Of a stretch of 64,000 nucleotides of DNA, positions 17,085-24,909 are shown piece after piece (position 1 is the first letter of the stretch; each line of letters opens with the position of its first letter). A program made the position numbers and the translations under genes. The notes below the pieces were generated by a model. It saw only the letters and a program-made list of their open reading frames with translations, did not search any database and was not told the DNA's origin. The DNA is from Erythrobacter sp. (lineage in GTDB: Bacteria > Pseudomonadota > Alphaproteobacteria > Sphingomonadales > Sphingomonadaceae): the NCBI RefSeq assembly GCF_035194505.1, contig NZ_CP136573.1, forward strand, positions 1,785,001 through 1,849,000, written 5' to 3'.

Positions 17085-18317
17085 ATGTCAACGAATGGCC
17101 CTGTGGTAACGCCAAATCCGGTCGAAATTCTCAAGACGACTCGGCACTACCAAAGCAATCGAACCAGCGAGAAAGTCAGGCTCGACGGCAACATCGCCCG
17201 GCGCAAGATCAGGGGCAGAGAGTTCTTCTGGTGGGACACCGAGCTGCCGGGCTTCGGCCTGAGGGTCTTTGCCGGCGGATCGCGCAGCTGGTTCGTCCAG
17301 TTTCGCCAGCGCGGCAAACAGATGCGGATCACGCTCGGCCGCCCGCCGGAGGTTCGCGCGGAGGAGGCGCGCACTCTGGCGCGCGCACAGCTTGCCAAGG
17401 TCATGCTCGATGGGCTGCCGGTGTCGCAGAAGGCGAGGCGGGATAATCCAGGTGCGACGCTGTTTCGTGATTTCGCGCTGCGCTTCTGGGCGGACTATTC
17501 GCGGCATTGGAAGCCCTCGACCCGCAAGGGCAATCGCGCCCGCATCTTCAAGGACCTGACCGACATCTTCGGCCACCTGCGGGTCGATGCGATCCGCAAG
17601 GCCGATGTGCTGCGCTGGCGCGATAGCTGGGCAGATCGCTCGGGCGCGTTCAACCGGACGATCCCGATCATGTCGGTGATGATGGGCTATGCCGAGCAAT
17701 TGGGCATGCGCCCGCGCGGCTCGAACCCGTGCCGGGGAACGCCGCGGTACAAGCGCAAGCTAGTCGATAGATTTCTGAGCGCCCGCGAGTTCAATCGGCT
17801 CGCTGGGAGCTTGCGCAACTTCGAGGAAAGCAACCCGATCGCGGTCCAGGCGATCCGCCTGCTGATCTACACCGGCGCGCGCCACGGCGAAGTGGTTGGG
17901 CTTCGCTGGGAATGGGTGCAGCCGCCGCGCCTCATGCTGCCCGACAGCAAGACCGGTGCAAAGATCGTCTATCTCAACCGGCAAGCGCAGGCGGTTCTCG
18001 ATGCCATGCCGAACAAGGCGGATACCGGATTGGTCTTTTCCTCGCTGCGCGGGGACAAGCCGATCGCGCTAAGCCCGATCTGGCATGAAATCAGACGGCA
18101 CGCGGCCTTGCCCGATGTCCGGCTTCACGACCTGCGCCACAGCTTCGCATCGATCGCCATTGCCGATGGGATTTCGCTTGTCGTGATCGGCAAGCTCCTC
18201 GGCCACGCACTTGCCGAAACCACCGAGCGCTATGCGCACCTCGCGGACGAAGCGATTGCCGACGCCGCCAAACGCATCTCGGGTTCGCTCGCCCGGCACT
18301 TGGGGCTCGCGGCATGA
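17085..18317 (+). CDS. tyrosine recombinase/integrase 1 (DUF4102 arm-binding type)
   Basis: The product is 410 aa and follows an AAGGAGCAAG site. The N-terminal arm-binding domain includes WWDTELPGFGLRVFAGGSRS and RQRGKQMRITLGRPPEV. The catalytic domain shows the first Arg in YTGARHGEVVGLRW, a Lys in DSKTGAK, the HxLRH box in LHDLRHSFAS, a Gly-His in LGHALAETTE, and the tyrosine nucleophile in RYAHL. All five catalytic positions are present, so it should be active. It sits just inside the left repeat and overlaps the next integrase by 4 nt. Confidence 0.93.
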   Translation: MSTNGPVVTPNPVEILKTTRHYQSNRTSEKVRLDGNIARRKIRGREFFWWDTELPGFGLRVFAGGSRSWFVQFRQRGKQMRITLGRPPEVRAEEARTLARAQLAKVMLDGLPVSQKARRDNPGATLFRDFALRFWADYSRHWKPSTRKGNRARIFKDLTDIFGHLRVDAIRKADVLRWRDSWADRSGAFNRTIPIMSVMMGYAEQLGMRPRGSNPCRGTPRYKRKLVDRFLSAREFNRLAGSLRNFEESNPIAVQAIRLLIYTGARHGEVVGLRWEWVQPPRLMLPDSKTGAKIVYLNRQAQAVLDAMPNKADTGLVFSSLRGDKPIALSPIWHEIRRHAALPDVRLHDLRHSFASIAIADGISLVVIGKLLGHALAETTERYAHLADEAIADAAKRISGSLARHLGLAA

Positions 18318-19555
18318 CCCGGGTCTCCCTCGCTCGCATCATTGCGGATGAGCTCGCGACCCTGCGCCGCTTCGATCCGGGCAGACGCCCGACCGGCAAA
18401 GCACGCCGGGTGGAATGGTCGGAGAAGCTGCCGGGCTTTGGCATCCGCTATTATGGCTCGGGGCGCAGCACCTACATCGTCCAGTCGCGGATGAACGGCG
18501 TGACGCGGACGATCACGCTGGGCAATGCCAATGTCCTCAGCAAGAGCCAGGCGCTCAATTGCGCGCGGCGCATTTTGCTGCGCGCACAGGTCGGGGAGGA
18601 CCCGGCGACCAGGCGCAAGGAGGTTCGCAAGGTCCCGACCTATGACGACTTCCTGGCGATCTACTGGAAGCAGGCTGCGGCCAAGTGGAAGCCGAGCACG
18701 TGCTACACCCACGATTGCTATCGCCGGCTTCATCTCGACCATGCCTTTTCCGGCATGTTTATCGACGAAATCGAGCAGTCGCACGTGCTGAACTGGTTCA
18801 ACAAGGTCTCGGTCAACGGCGGGCCGGGATCGGGCAATCGCTGTTTCGAGATCCTGCGATCGATGTTCAACCATGCCGAGCGCTGGGGGATGCGCCCCGA
18901 AGGCAGCAATCCGTGCACTTACATTCGGCCAAACAAGCGCCGCAAATGCGAGCGCTTCCTGTCCAATCAGGAAATCGCCCGTCTGGGCGAAGTCCTGCGG
19001 CGCAGGCTTCGTACCCACCCGCTCCATAGCACAATCGTCCATCTGCTTCTGCTGACTGGATGCCGTGTCTCAGAGATCAAGGACCTGACCTGGAGCGAGG
19101 TGAGGGGCGGGCGGCTGCTCCTGCACGACAGCAAGACCGGTCCGCGCACCGTCTGGCTGGGCGATGAGGCGCAGATGCTGCTTGCATCACTCGAACGGCG
19201 CGGCAGTTCAGACCGGGTGTTCTGGAACAAGCAGACTCGGCGGCCTGTTGCGGAAATGCACGGATTCTGGGCGGAGGTGAGGGCCGAAGCCAATTTGCCG
19301 GGCGTACGCTTGCACGATCTTCGCCACAGCTTTGCCAGCCATGCCGCAGCGCGATCCGAAACCCTGCCGATGATCGGCAAGCTACTGGGCCACTCCCGGC
19401 TGCAAACCACGTCGCGCTACGCACACCTCGACGACGGGCCAGTATTGGAAGCGGCTGAACGGATCGGTGCTCTGATCGCTGAAGCGATGGGCGAGGATCG
19501 TTCATTGAATCATAATACTATGTGTGATATCGGAGTGGCGAATCAAGACCGGTAA
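18314..19555 (+). CDS. tyrosine recombinase/integrase 2 (DUF4102 arm-binding type)
   Basis: The product is 413 aa, translationally coupled to integrase 1 (ATGA overlap). It has the same architecture but is divergent in sequence: arm-binding part WSEKLPGFGIRYYGSGRSTY, first Arg in LTGCRVSEIKDL, Lys in DSKTGPR, HDLRHSFASHAA, LGHSRLQTTS and tyrosine in RYAHL. All catalytic residues appear intact. Two complete co-translated integrases are uncommon: one may excise and one integrate, or they may act as a heteromer. This is inference. The 3' end overlaps the toxin gene by 32 nt. Confidence 0.92.
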   Translation: MTRVSLARIIADELATLRRFDPGRRPTGKARRVEWSEKLPGFGIRYYGSGRSTYIVQSRMNGVTRTITLGNANVLSKSQALNCARRILLRAQVGEDPATRRKEVRKVPTYDDFLAIYWKQAAAKWKPSTCYTHDCYRRLHLDHAFSGMFIDEIEQSHVLNWFNKVSVNGGPGSGNRCFEILRSMFNHAERWGMRPEGSNPCTYIRPNKRRKCERFLSNQEIARLGEVLRRRLRTHPLHSTIVHLLLLTGCRVSEIKDLTWSEVRGGRLLLHDSKTGPRTVWLGDEAQMLLASLERRGSSDRVFWNKQTRRPVAEMHGFWAEVRAEANLPGVRLHDLRHSFASHAAARSETLPMIGKLLGHSRLQTTSRYAHLDDGPVLEAAERIGALIAEAMGEDRSLNHNTMCDIGVANQDR

Positions 19556-19946
19556 GCCGCGAACCCGAATCTACAAGAACCGCTGGTTCGCGAAGTTCGC
19601 AAGCCGGGAAGGGATCAGCGATGCGACACTTGTTGCGGCCACCGAGCAGGCCAATCGCGGCCTGATCGATGCCGATCTTGGCGGCGGCCTGATCAAGCAG
19701 CGCGTCGCGCGTGAAGGCGGAGGCAAGTCCGGCGGATACCGCACGCTGGTCTTCTTCCGCCACGAGGAGCGGGCCATATTCGCCTTTGGCTTTGCCAAGA
19801 GCGACAAGGCCAACCTCAGCGCGAACGAGCTGAAGGTTTACAAGAAGGCCGCGAAGATCGTGCTCGCGCTAACGCAGGCGCAAATCGATGCCGAAGTACG
19901 CGAAGAAAGACTGTTCGAGGTGAATGACGATGCCCAGGACCTATAA
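19524..19946 (+). CDS. RelE/HigB-like toxin (COG4737 type)
   Basis: The product is 140 aa from a GTG inside the end of integrase 2. Diagnostic parts are RIYKNRWFAKFASREGISD near the start, GGGLIKQRVAREGGGKSGGY, RTLVFFRHEERAIFAFGFAK and the C-terminal LALTQAQIDAEV. These define the longer RelE-like toxins (COG4737) that pair with a HigA-type antitoxin encoded immediately downstream, in HigBA (toxin-first) order. By family knowledge such toxins are ribosome-dependent mRNA interferases. It probably stabilises the island. The start is not certain. Confidence 0.82.
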   Translation: MISEWRIKTGKPRTRIYKNRWFAKFASREGISDATLVAATEQANRGLIDADLGGGLIKQRVAREGGGKSGGYRTLVFFRHEERAIFAFGFAKSDKANLSANELKVYKKAAKIVLALTQAQIDAEVREERLFEVNDDAQDL

Positions 19947-20247
19947 GAGCGAGGCGCTCGCCGCCGTCCACGAGATGATCGAAGGGCTCCACGTAGGTGG
20001 TGCGATCGACAAGCGCACGCTGCGCGAATTTGATGAAGCGTGCCTTGTTCCGGCGACACCGCTGCAACCCGATGAAATCAAGGCGATCCGTGAGGCTGAG
20101 CACGTTTCGCAGCCGGTGTTCGCGCGCTATCTCAATGTGTCGAAGAACCTCGTGTCCGATTGGGAACGGGGGAAGAAGCGGCCTGGAGGCCCAGCGTTGA
20201 GGTTGCTTTCGATTGTTCAGCGCAAGGGATTGGACGCTATCTCTTAG
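19924..20247 (+). CDS. HigA-like helix-turn-helix antitoxin
   Basis: The product is 107 aa and overlaps the toxin gene by 23 nt. The C-terminal helix-turn-helix (IKAIREAEHVSQPVFARYLN, then VSKNLVSDWERGKKRPGGPA) is the HTH-XRE type of COG2944 antitoxins, and the N-terminal half would bind the toxin. It neutralises the toxin and most likely represses the pair through the upstream promoter. Two early ATGs (19924 and 19930) are possible starts. Confidence 0.85.
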   Translation: MTMPRTYKSEALAAVHEMIEGLHVGGAIDKRTLREFDEACLVPATPLQPDEIKAIREAEHVSQPVFARYLNVSKNLVSDWERGKKRPGGPALRLLSIVQRKGLDAIS

Positions 20248-20501
20248 GCAGCTTCGTCGGACAATCTGGAACGGCAGAAAGCAATATGAGCTAAGCGAAA
20301 AGCAGCCAGTCGGAGCACTGGGTGGTTAGTTAGATTCGCGGCTGAATCGCGTACTGCCTTCAAGCTCCGCGTCCGAACACGTCCTTCGGATTGCACGAGC
20401 AGTTCAGATCGCGAGCCACGCTGCATAGTTGCGCCGACCGAAATCAGGCTGGATGCGCAACCGCGCAGTGCGCTTCCCAAATCGCCCAGGGCGCGCCTCA
20501 G

Positions 20502-20954
20502 TTAATCCTCAAGATTCCTCGACATCGTTGCAAGCAACGTCTTGACTGCGGCAAACTCGGCTTTGGAAATTCCCGACAGCAAACGGGCGTAGATGGCATC
20601 TGCCTCCGACCGCAACGAGGGCAAAATCTCGATTGCCCGTGGCAGCAGATGTAGTGTCCAGACGCGGCGGTTGCCCTCGACCGAGCGCCGCTCGACATAC
20701 TCGGCCTTTTCCAACTGATCTATCACATGCCCGACGCTGGCGCGTTCAAGTTCGAGGCATTTGGCGAGTTCGGTCTGGGTCAGTCCCGGCGAGCGAAAGA
20801 TGTAGGCAAGCGCGCGCCATTGGGTGCGGGAAAGGCCGAATTTGGCGGTTGATGCATCGAACAGCTTGCGCAGCTTGCGCGGGACTTCCTCGACGAGAAA
20901 AACGATCTCGTCGGTTTCAGTGACGTAGCTGTCTTGGTCGATTTCCATTGGCAT
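20502..20954 (-). CDS. MarR family transcriptional regulator
   Basis: The product is 150 aa. The winged helix is clear: LSRTQWRALAYIFRSPGLTQ, TELAKCLELERASVGHVIDQ, LEKAEYVERR and GNRRVWTLHLLPRA. It is transcribed away from the hydrolase-thioesterase-efflux operon across 75 bp that contain a perfect 11-bp inverted repeat. MarR proteins usually repress such operons and release DNA on binding an aromatic or phenolic ligand. It faces the antitoxin gene tail-to-tail across 254 bp in which nothing else was recognised. Confidence 0.9.
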   Translation of the reverse strand: MPMEIDQDSYVTETDEIVFLVEEVPRKLRKLFDASTAKFGLSRTQWRALAYIFRSPGLTQTELAKCLELERASVGHVIDQLEKAEYVERRSVEGNRRVWTLHLLPRAIEILPSLRSEADAIYARLLSGISKAEFAAVKTLLATMSRNLED

Positions 20955-20996
20955 AGGGCAAGTGCCATAGTCGCCGATCGGTCGATTGAAAAGACT

Positions 20997-21020
20997 TTAC
21001 TGTAAGACATCTTACAGTAA
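20997..21020. promoter_or_regulatory. 24-bp palindrome, probable MarR operator
   Basis: TTACTGTAAGA and TCTTACAGTAA form a perfect 11-bp inverted repeat around a 2-nt centre. It lies between the divergent marR-like gene and the efflux operon, ending 9 nt before the ATG of the hydrolase gene. Its size, symmetry and place fit a dimeric MarR operator that would also block the start region of the operon. Confidence 0.75.
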
Positions 21021-21029
21021 GAAGACTGA

Positions 21030-21914
21030 ATGTGCATTGAGTCTATCAAGCTGGCCGGACAGTCCGGCCATGCCATTGCCGCCACCATCGAAGGCGCAGG
21101 CGATGGAATGCCGGTCATTCTCGCGCACGGCGGCGGGCAGACCCGGCGGGCCTGGAAGAAGATTTCGACCCTGCTCGCCGGTCATGGCTTCCGCGCCATC
21201 GCCATCGATCTGCGCGGACATGGCGACAGCGATTGGGCCAGCGACGGGGCCTATGACATTGCCGACTTCGCCAGCGACCTTGTCGCCATAGCCGCCGGGC
21301 TGGACCGCAAGCCCGCGCTGATCGGCGCGTCGCTGGGCGGTCTCGCCGGGATTGTCTCCGAAGGGCAGCTTGCGCCGGGCGGATTTGCCTCGCTTACGCT
21401 CGTCGACATTACCCCGCAGATGGAAGCAACCGGCGTTGCCCGGGTTGTCGGCTTCATGGCCGCCCATGCGCGCGAGGGCTTTGCCTCCCCGGACGAAGCC
21501 GCGCGCATCATTTCCGAATATTTGCCGCATCGCCCAAGCCGCAAGGCATCGGCGGGCCTTGCCCACTACCTCCGCCAAAAGCCCGACGGGCGCTATTACT
21601 GGCACTGGGATCCGGCCTTTATCGACGGAATCATGCGTCGCCACGCGCAGAACGGCGATCTGGGCGATCACGGGCGGAGCGAACTCAGCAAAGCCGCGAT
21701 GAACCTCTCGCTGCCGGTGCATCTGGTCAGGGGCGGTTCGAGCGATCTCGTCTCGCCGGAAGCCGTGGCGCATTTCCGCAACCTGGTCCCGCATGCGGCC
21801 TACAGCGACATTGCCGATGCCACGCACATGGTGGTCGGCGACCAGAACGACGTCTTCGGAACCGCGATCGTCGATTTCCTGGTCCGCACTCGTGCCGCGA
21901 GCGACGCACGATGA
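21030..21914 (+). CDS. alpha/beta hydrolase
   Basis: The product is 294 aa. It has the oxyanion segment LAHGGGQTRRAWKK, DLRGHGDSDW, the nucleophile elbow GASLGG (GxSxG) and the catalytic His in DATHMVVGD. The class is esterase, lactonase or haloperoxidase-like; the substrate is open. It is the first gene after the MarR operator and overlaps the thioesterase gene by 4 nt, so it is the lead gene of the export operon. The ATG lies only 9 nt after the palindrome with no obvious ribosome site, so an internal start or a near-leaderless message is possible. Confidence 0.88.
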   Translation: MCIESIKLAGQSGHAIAATIEGAGDGMPVILAHGGGQTRRAWKKISTLLAGHGFRAIAIDLRGHGDSDWASDGAYDIADFASDLVAIAAGLDRKPALIGASLGGLAGIVSEGQLAPGGFASLTLVDITPQMEATGVARVVGFMAAHAREGFASPDEAARIISEYLPHRPSRKASAGLAHYLRQKPDGRYYWHWDPAFIDGIMRRHAQNGDLGDHGRSELSKAAMNLSLPVHLVRGGSSDLVSPEAVAHFRNLVPHAAYSDIADATHMVVGDQNDVFGTAIVDFLVRTRAASDAR

Positions 21915-22324
21915 GCAGCGGCACCGAACGGCCCGAACTCGCTGAACTGCGCAAGATGCTCCACATCGCGCCGTTTCACCGCTGGCTCGGCCTCGATATT
22001 GTCGATCTGACCGAGCGCAAACTGATCCTCGAAATGCCGTGGCGGGACGAGATCGTCTCCAACCCGATGATCGGGTCGGCGCATGGCGGCATCTTGTCGG
22101 CATTGATCGACCTGACCGGACTTTACACCGTCAACGCGCTGGGCGGCACCGCGCGGGCGACCGCCGACCTTCGCGTCGATTTTCACCGTCCTGCAACCTC
22201 CGGGCCGTTGCGCGCGATTGGCAGTGTGGTCAAACTGGGCAAGCAGTTGAGCGTCGCGGAAACCAGAATCGAGGATTCTGCGCAGCGACTGCTCGCGAGT
22301 GGCAGGGGGGCCTATGTTAGCTGA
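21911..22324 (+). CDS. PaaI-family hotdog thioesterase
   Basis: The product is 137 aa. The hotdog core is visible as PFHRWLGLDIVDL, the central NPMIGSAHGGILSALIDLTG with the HGG catalytic turn, and ATADLRVDFHRPA. These enzymes hydrolyse acyl- or aryl-CoA thioesters. It is coupled to the hydrolase by a 4-nt overlap, and its 3' end overlaps the start of the outer-membrane efflux gene. The gene pair suggests that a CoA-linked or ester compound is converted before export, or that export removes the product. Confidence 0.9.
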   Translation: MSSGTERPELAELRKMLHIAPFHRWLGLDIVDLTERKLILEMPWRDEIVSNPMIGSAHGGILSALIDLTGLYTVNALGGTARATADLRVDFHRPATSGPLRAIGSVVKLGKQLSVAETRIEDSAQRLLASGRGAYVS

Positions 22325-23765
22325 CCTGAGGCTATTCCCGGTTGTTGGCGCGGCGCTTGCGCTGTCGGCGTGCGCATCAATCCCGGAACGCGGGGACAGG
22401 CCCGCCATTCTGACTGCCGAGACCATCGACGCTACGCAGACGCTCGCTCCTCGCGGCAATACAGGTTGGTTGCCAGACCAGTGGTGGCGGCTTGCGGGCG
22501 ATCCGCAGCTGACTTTGCTGATCGAGGAAGGTCTCGCCAACTCGCCGCAAGTGGCGATTGCCCTGGCCAGGATCAGGCGCGCGGAAGCAGAGGCACAGCG
22601 CGTGGGCGCGTCGCGGCTCCCGACCGTCACGGGCGGGGCGGAAGGCGGATTGCGCCGCCAGAGCGGCAACACCGGCATTCCTGCGCAATTCCTCCCCGAT
22701 AGCTGGCGGGACTATGGCCAGGCTTCGCTATCATTCGGCTTCGACCTTGACCTTTGGGGCCGCAACCGCGCCGCCCATGCCGCCGCGACTTCTGACGCGC
22801 GCGCAGCGGTGGTCGATGCCGCCCAGGCGCGGCTGGTGCTCTCGATTGCGATCACCGCTGCCTATGCCGAACTCGGCAGGCACTATCGCGAACGCGACAA
22901 TGCCGACGCCGTGCTGGCCAATCGCCGCGCCACGCTGGCCCTTGTTGCCGAGCGTGAGCGCAACGGCCTCGACAATCGGATAAGTGTGCGCCGTGCCGAA
23001 GCAGAGCTGGCTGGTGCCGAGCAGGATTTGGCTGCGGTCGATGAAAGCATTGGTCTGCGCCGAAACCAGTTGGCCGCACTGGTAGGAGCCGGGCCGGATC
23101 GTGGCATTGCCGTCACCAGGCCGCCCCTTTCGCCTTCAACCCCATTGAGCCTTCCGCCAGGGCTGACAACGGACCTGCTGGGCAGGCGTCCGGATATTGT
23201 GGCTGCCCGCGAGCGGGTCGAGGCTGCGGCTAGCCGCATCAAGGTGGCGCGCGCCGGATTCTTTCCATCGGTCAATCTGAGCGCCTTGATCGGCCTGCAG
23301 GCGCTTGGCCTCGGCAACCTGATCGAGTCCCGCTCGCAGTTCGGGACCGTCGGCCCGGCGATCAGCCTGCCGATCTTTCAGGGCGGCGCGCTTCGGGCGC
23401 AATATGGCCGCGCCGGTGCCGACTATGATGAGGCTGTTGCGAGCTACAACCAGACGGTCATTTCCGCGTTCCAGCAAGTCGCCGACGCGGTGACGCAGCG
23501 CGAGTCGGCGGATAAGCGCCTTGCGGCAGCCCGGTCAGCCCTGAACGCGAGCGAAGATGCGCTGACTCTGGTGCGCAATCGCTACACGGCAGGATTGGCC
23601 AGCCGGCTGGATGTTCTGACCAGCGAAAAGAGTGTTCACGAACTGCGGCTCGCCGTGATCGGGCTGGAAACCTTCGAGCGCGGCGCGACGCTTGCCCTGA
23701 TCCGCGCGCTCGGCGGCGGATTTGTTGCCGACGCTCAACCTTCACCGGAACCGACCAACCCATGA
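22314..23765 (+). CDS. TolC-like outer membrane efflux lipoprotein (NodT/OprM type)
   Basis: The product is 483 aa from the ATG at 22314, which follows a GCAGGGGGG site inside the thioesterase gene. A lipobox (ALALSAC) directs lipidation. Two repeated coiled-coil halves carry the efflux family marks: WWRLAGDPQLTLLIEEGLAN, GFDLDLWGRNRAA, LLGRRPDIVAARERVEAAAS, ARAGFFPSVNLSA and LPIFQGGALRAQYGRAGADY. It forms the outer-membrane exit duct for the EmrA/EmrB-like pair encoded next. Confidence 0.93.
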   Translation: MLADLRLFPVVGAALALSACASIPERGDRPAILTAETIDATQTLAPRGNTGWLPDQWWRLAGDPQLTLLIEEGLANSPQVAIALARIRRAEAEAQRVGASRLPTVTGGAEGGLRRQSGNTGIPAQFLPDSWRDYGQASLSFGFDLDLWGRNRAAHAAATSDARAAVVDAAQARLVLSIAITAAYAELGRHYRERDNADAVLANRRATLALVAERERNGLDNRISVRRAEAELAGAEQDLAAVDESIGLRRNQLAALVGAGPDRGIAVTRPPLSPSTPLSLPPGLTTDLLGRRPDIVAARERVEAAASRIKVARAGFFPSVNLSALIGLQALGLGNLIESRSQFGTVGPAISLPIFQGGALRAQYGRAGADYDEAVASYNQTVISAFQQVADAVTQRESADKRLAAARSALNASEDALTLVRNRYTAGLASRLDVLTSEKSVHELRLAVIGLETFERGATLALIRALGGGFVADAQPSPEPTNP

Positions 23766-24907
23766 CCGACACTTCGCCCGAAACCCCCGCCGTCGATCCG
23801 GCGCTCACCCAATCGCGCAAGGCGGCGCGGAAGCGATGGCTTGTGCGCCTTGCCGTCATCCTCGCAATGATCGGACTTGCCTGGGGGGTCTGGTATGTGC
23901 TGGTCGCCCGCAATTTCGTGAGCACGGACAATGCCTATGTCAACGCGCAGACAGCGCAGGTCACGCCGCTGGTTGCGGGGTCGGCAACCGAAGTGCTGGT
24001 GCGCGACACCCAGCAGGTCAAGGCGGGAGACGTGCTAGTCCGGCTCGATCAGGCCGACGCAAAGATTGCGCTGGCTCAGGCAGAAGCCGATTTGGCCGCA
24101 GCGCGTCGGCGGTTCCGCCAGACGGTCGCCAACAATTCTGCCTTGGCGGCACAGGTGGACAGCTCAGGCGCAGGCCTTACCCAAGCCCAGGCACGCTATC
24201 GCACGGCGCAGGCCGAGCATGACAAGGCCCGGATCGACCTGCAACGCCGAGAAAACGTCGCCGCTAGCGGGGCGGTTTCGGGCGAGGAACTCACCCAAGC
24301 GCGCAAGGCTTTTGCCACCACCCTCGCTGCACTCGATGCAGCGCGCGGCGCGATCGATGAGGCCAGTTCGTCGCGGCGCGCGGCACAAGGCCAGCTTGCC
24401 GCGAACACCGCGCTGGTAAGCGGGCTGAGCGAGAATACCGATCCCGCCGTACTTGCCGCGATGGCGCGGCGCGACGCGGCACAGCTCGATCTCGACCGCA
24501 CCGAAATCCGCGCGCCCATCGACGGTGTCGTCAGCAAGCTTCAGGTCCAGATCGGGCAGCGGCTCAATCCCGGCCAAATTGTCATGGCGGTTGTCCCGCT
24601 GGCCAATGTCTATGTCGAAGCCAACTTCAAGGAAAACCAGTTGCGGCGGGTGCGGATCGGCATGCCTGCCGAGCTGACGGCTGACCTCTATGGTTCGAGC
24701 GTGACCTATCGCGGCAAGGTGGTCGGTTTTTCGGGCGGGACTGGCGCGTCGATGGCCGTGATCCCGGCCCAGAATGCAACCGGCAACTGGATCAAGGTCG
24801 TCCAGCGCCTGCCGGTGCGGATCGAACTCGATCCTGCCGAGCTGAAACGCCACCCGCTGCGGGTCGGGCTTTCGATGGAAGTCGAAATCGACGTGTCGGG
24901 CGACTGA
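23762..24907 (+). CDS. HlyD/EmrA-family membrane fusion protein
   Basis: The product is 381 aa. One membrane helix near residues 25-50 (LVRLAVILAMIGLAWGVWYV) anchors it in the inner membrane. A lipoyl/barrel-sandwich segment (YVNAQTAQVTPLVAGSATEV) and an alpha-hairpin follow, with the signature LDLDRTEIRAPIDGVVSKLQ and a beta-barrel end (ANFKENQLRRVRIGMPAELT). These match EmrA. It bridges the MFS pump and the TolC-like duct. It overlaps the outer-membrane gene by 4 nt and is 2 nt from the pump gene. Confidence 0.94.
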   Translation: MTDTSPETPAVDPALTQSRKAARKRWLVRLAVILAMIGLAWGVWYVLVARNFVSTDNAYVNAQTAQVTPLVAGSATEVLVRDTQQVKAGDVLVRLDQADAKIALAQAEADLAAARRRFRQTVANNSALAAQVDSSGAGLTQAQARYRTAQAEHDKARIDLQRRENVAASGAVSGEELTQARKAFATTLAALDAARGAIDEASSSRRAAQGQLAANTALVSGLSENTDPAVLAAMARRDAAQLDLDRTEIRAPIDGVVSKLQVQIGQRLNPGQIVMAVVPLANVYVEANFKENQLRRVRIGMPAELTADLYGSSVTYRGKVVGFSGGTGASMAVIPAQNATGNWIKVVQRLPVRIELDPAELKRHPLRVGLSMEVEIDVSGD

Positions 24908-24909
24908 CT

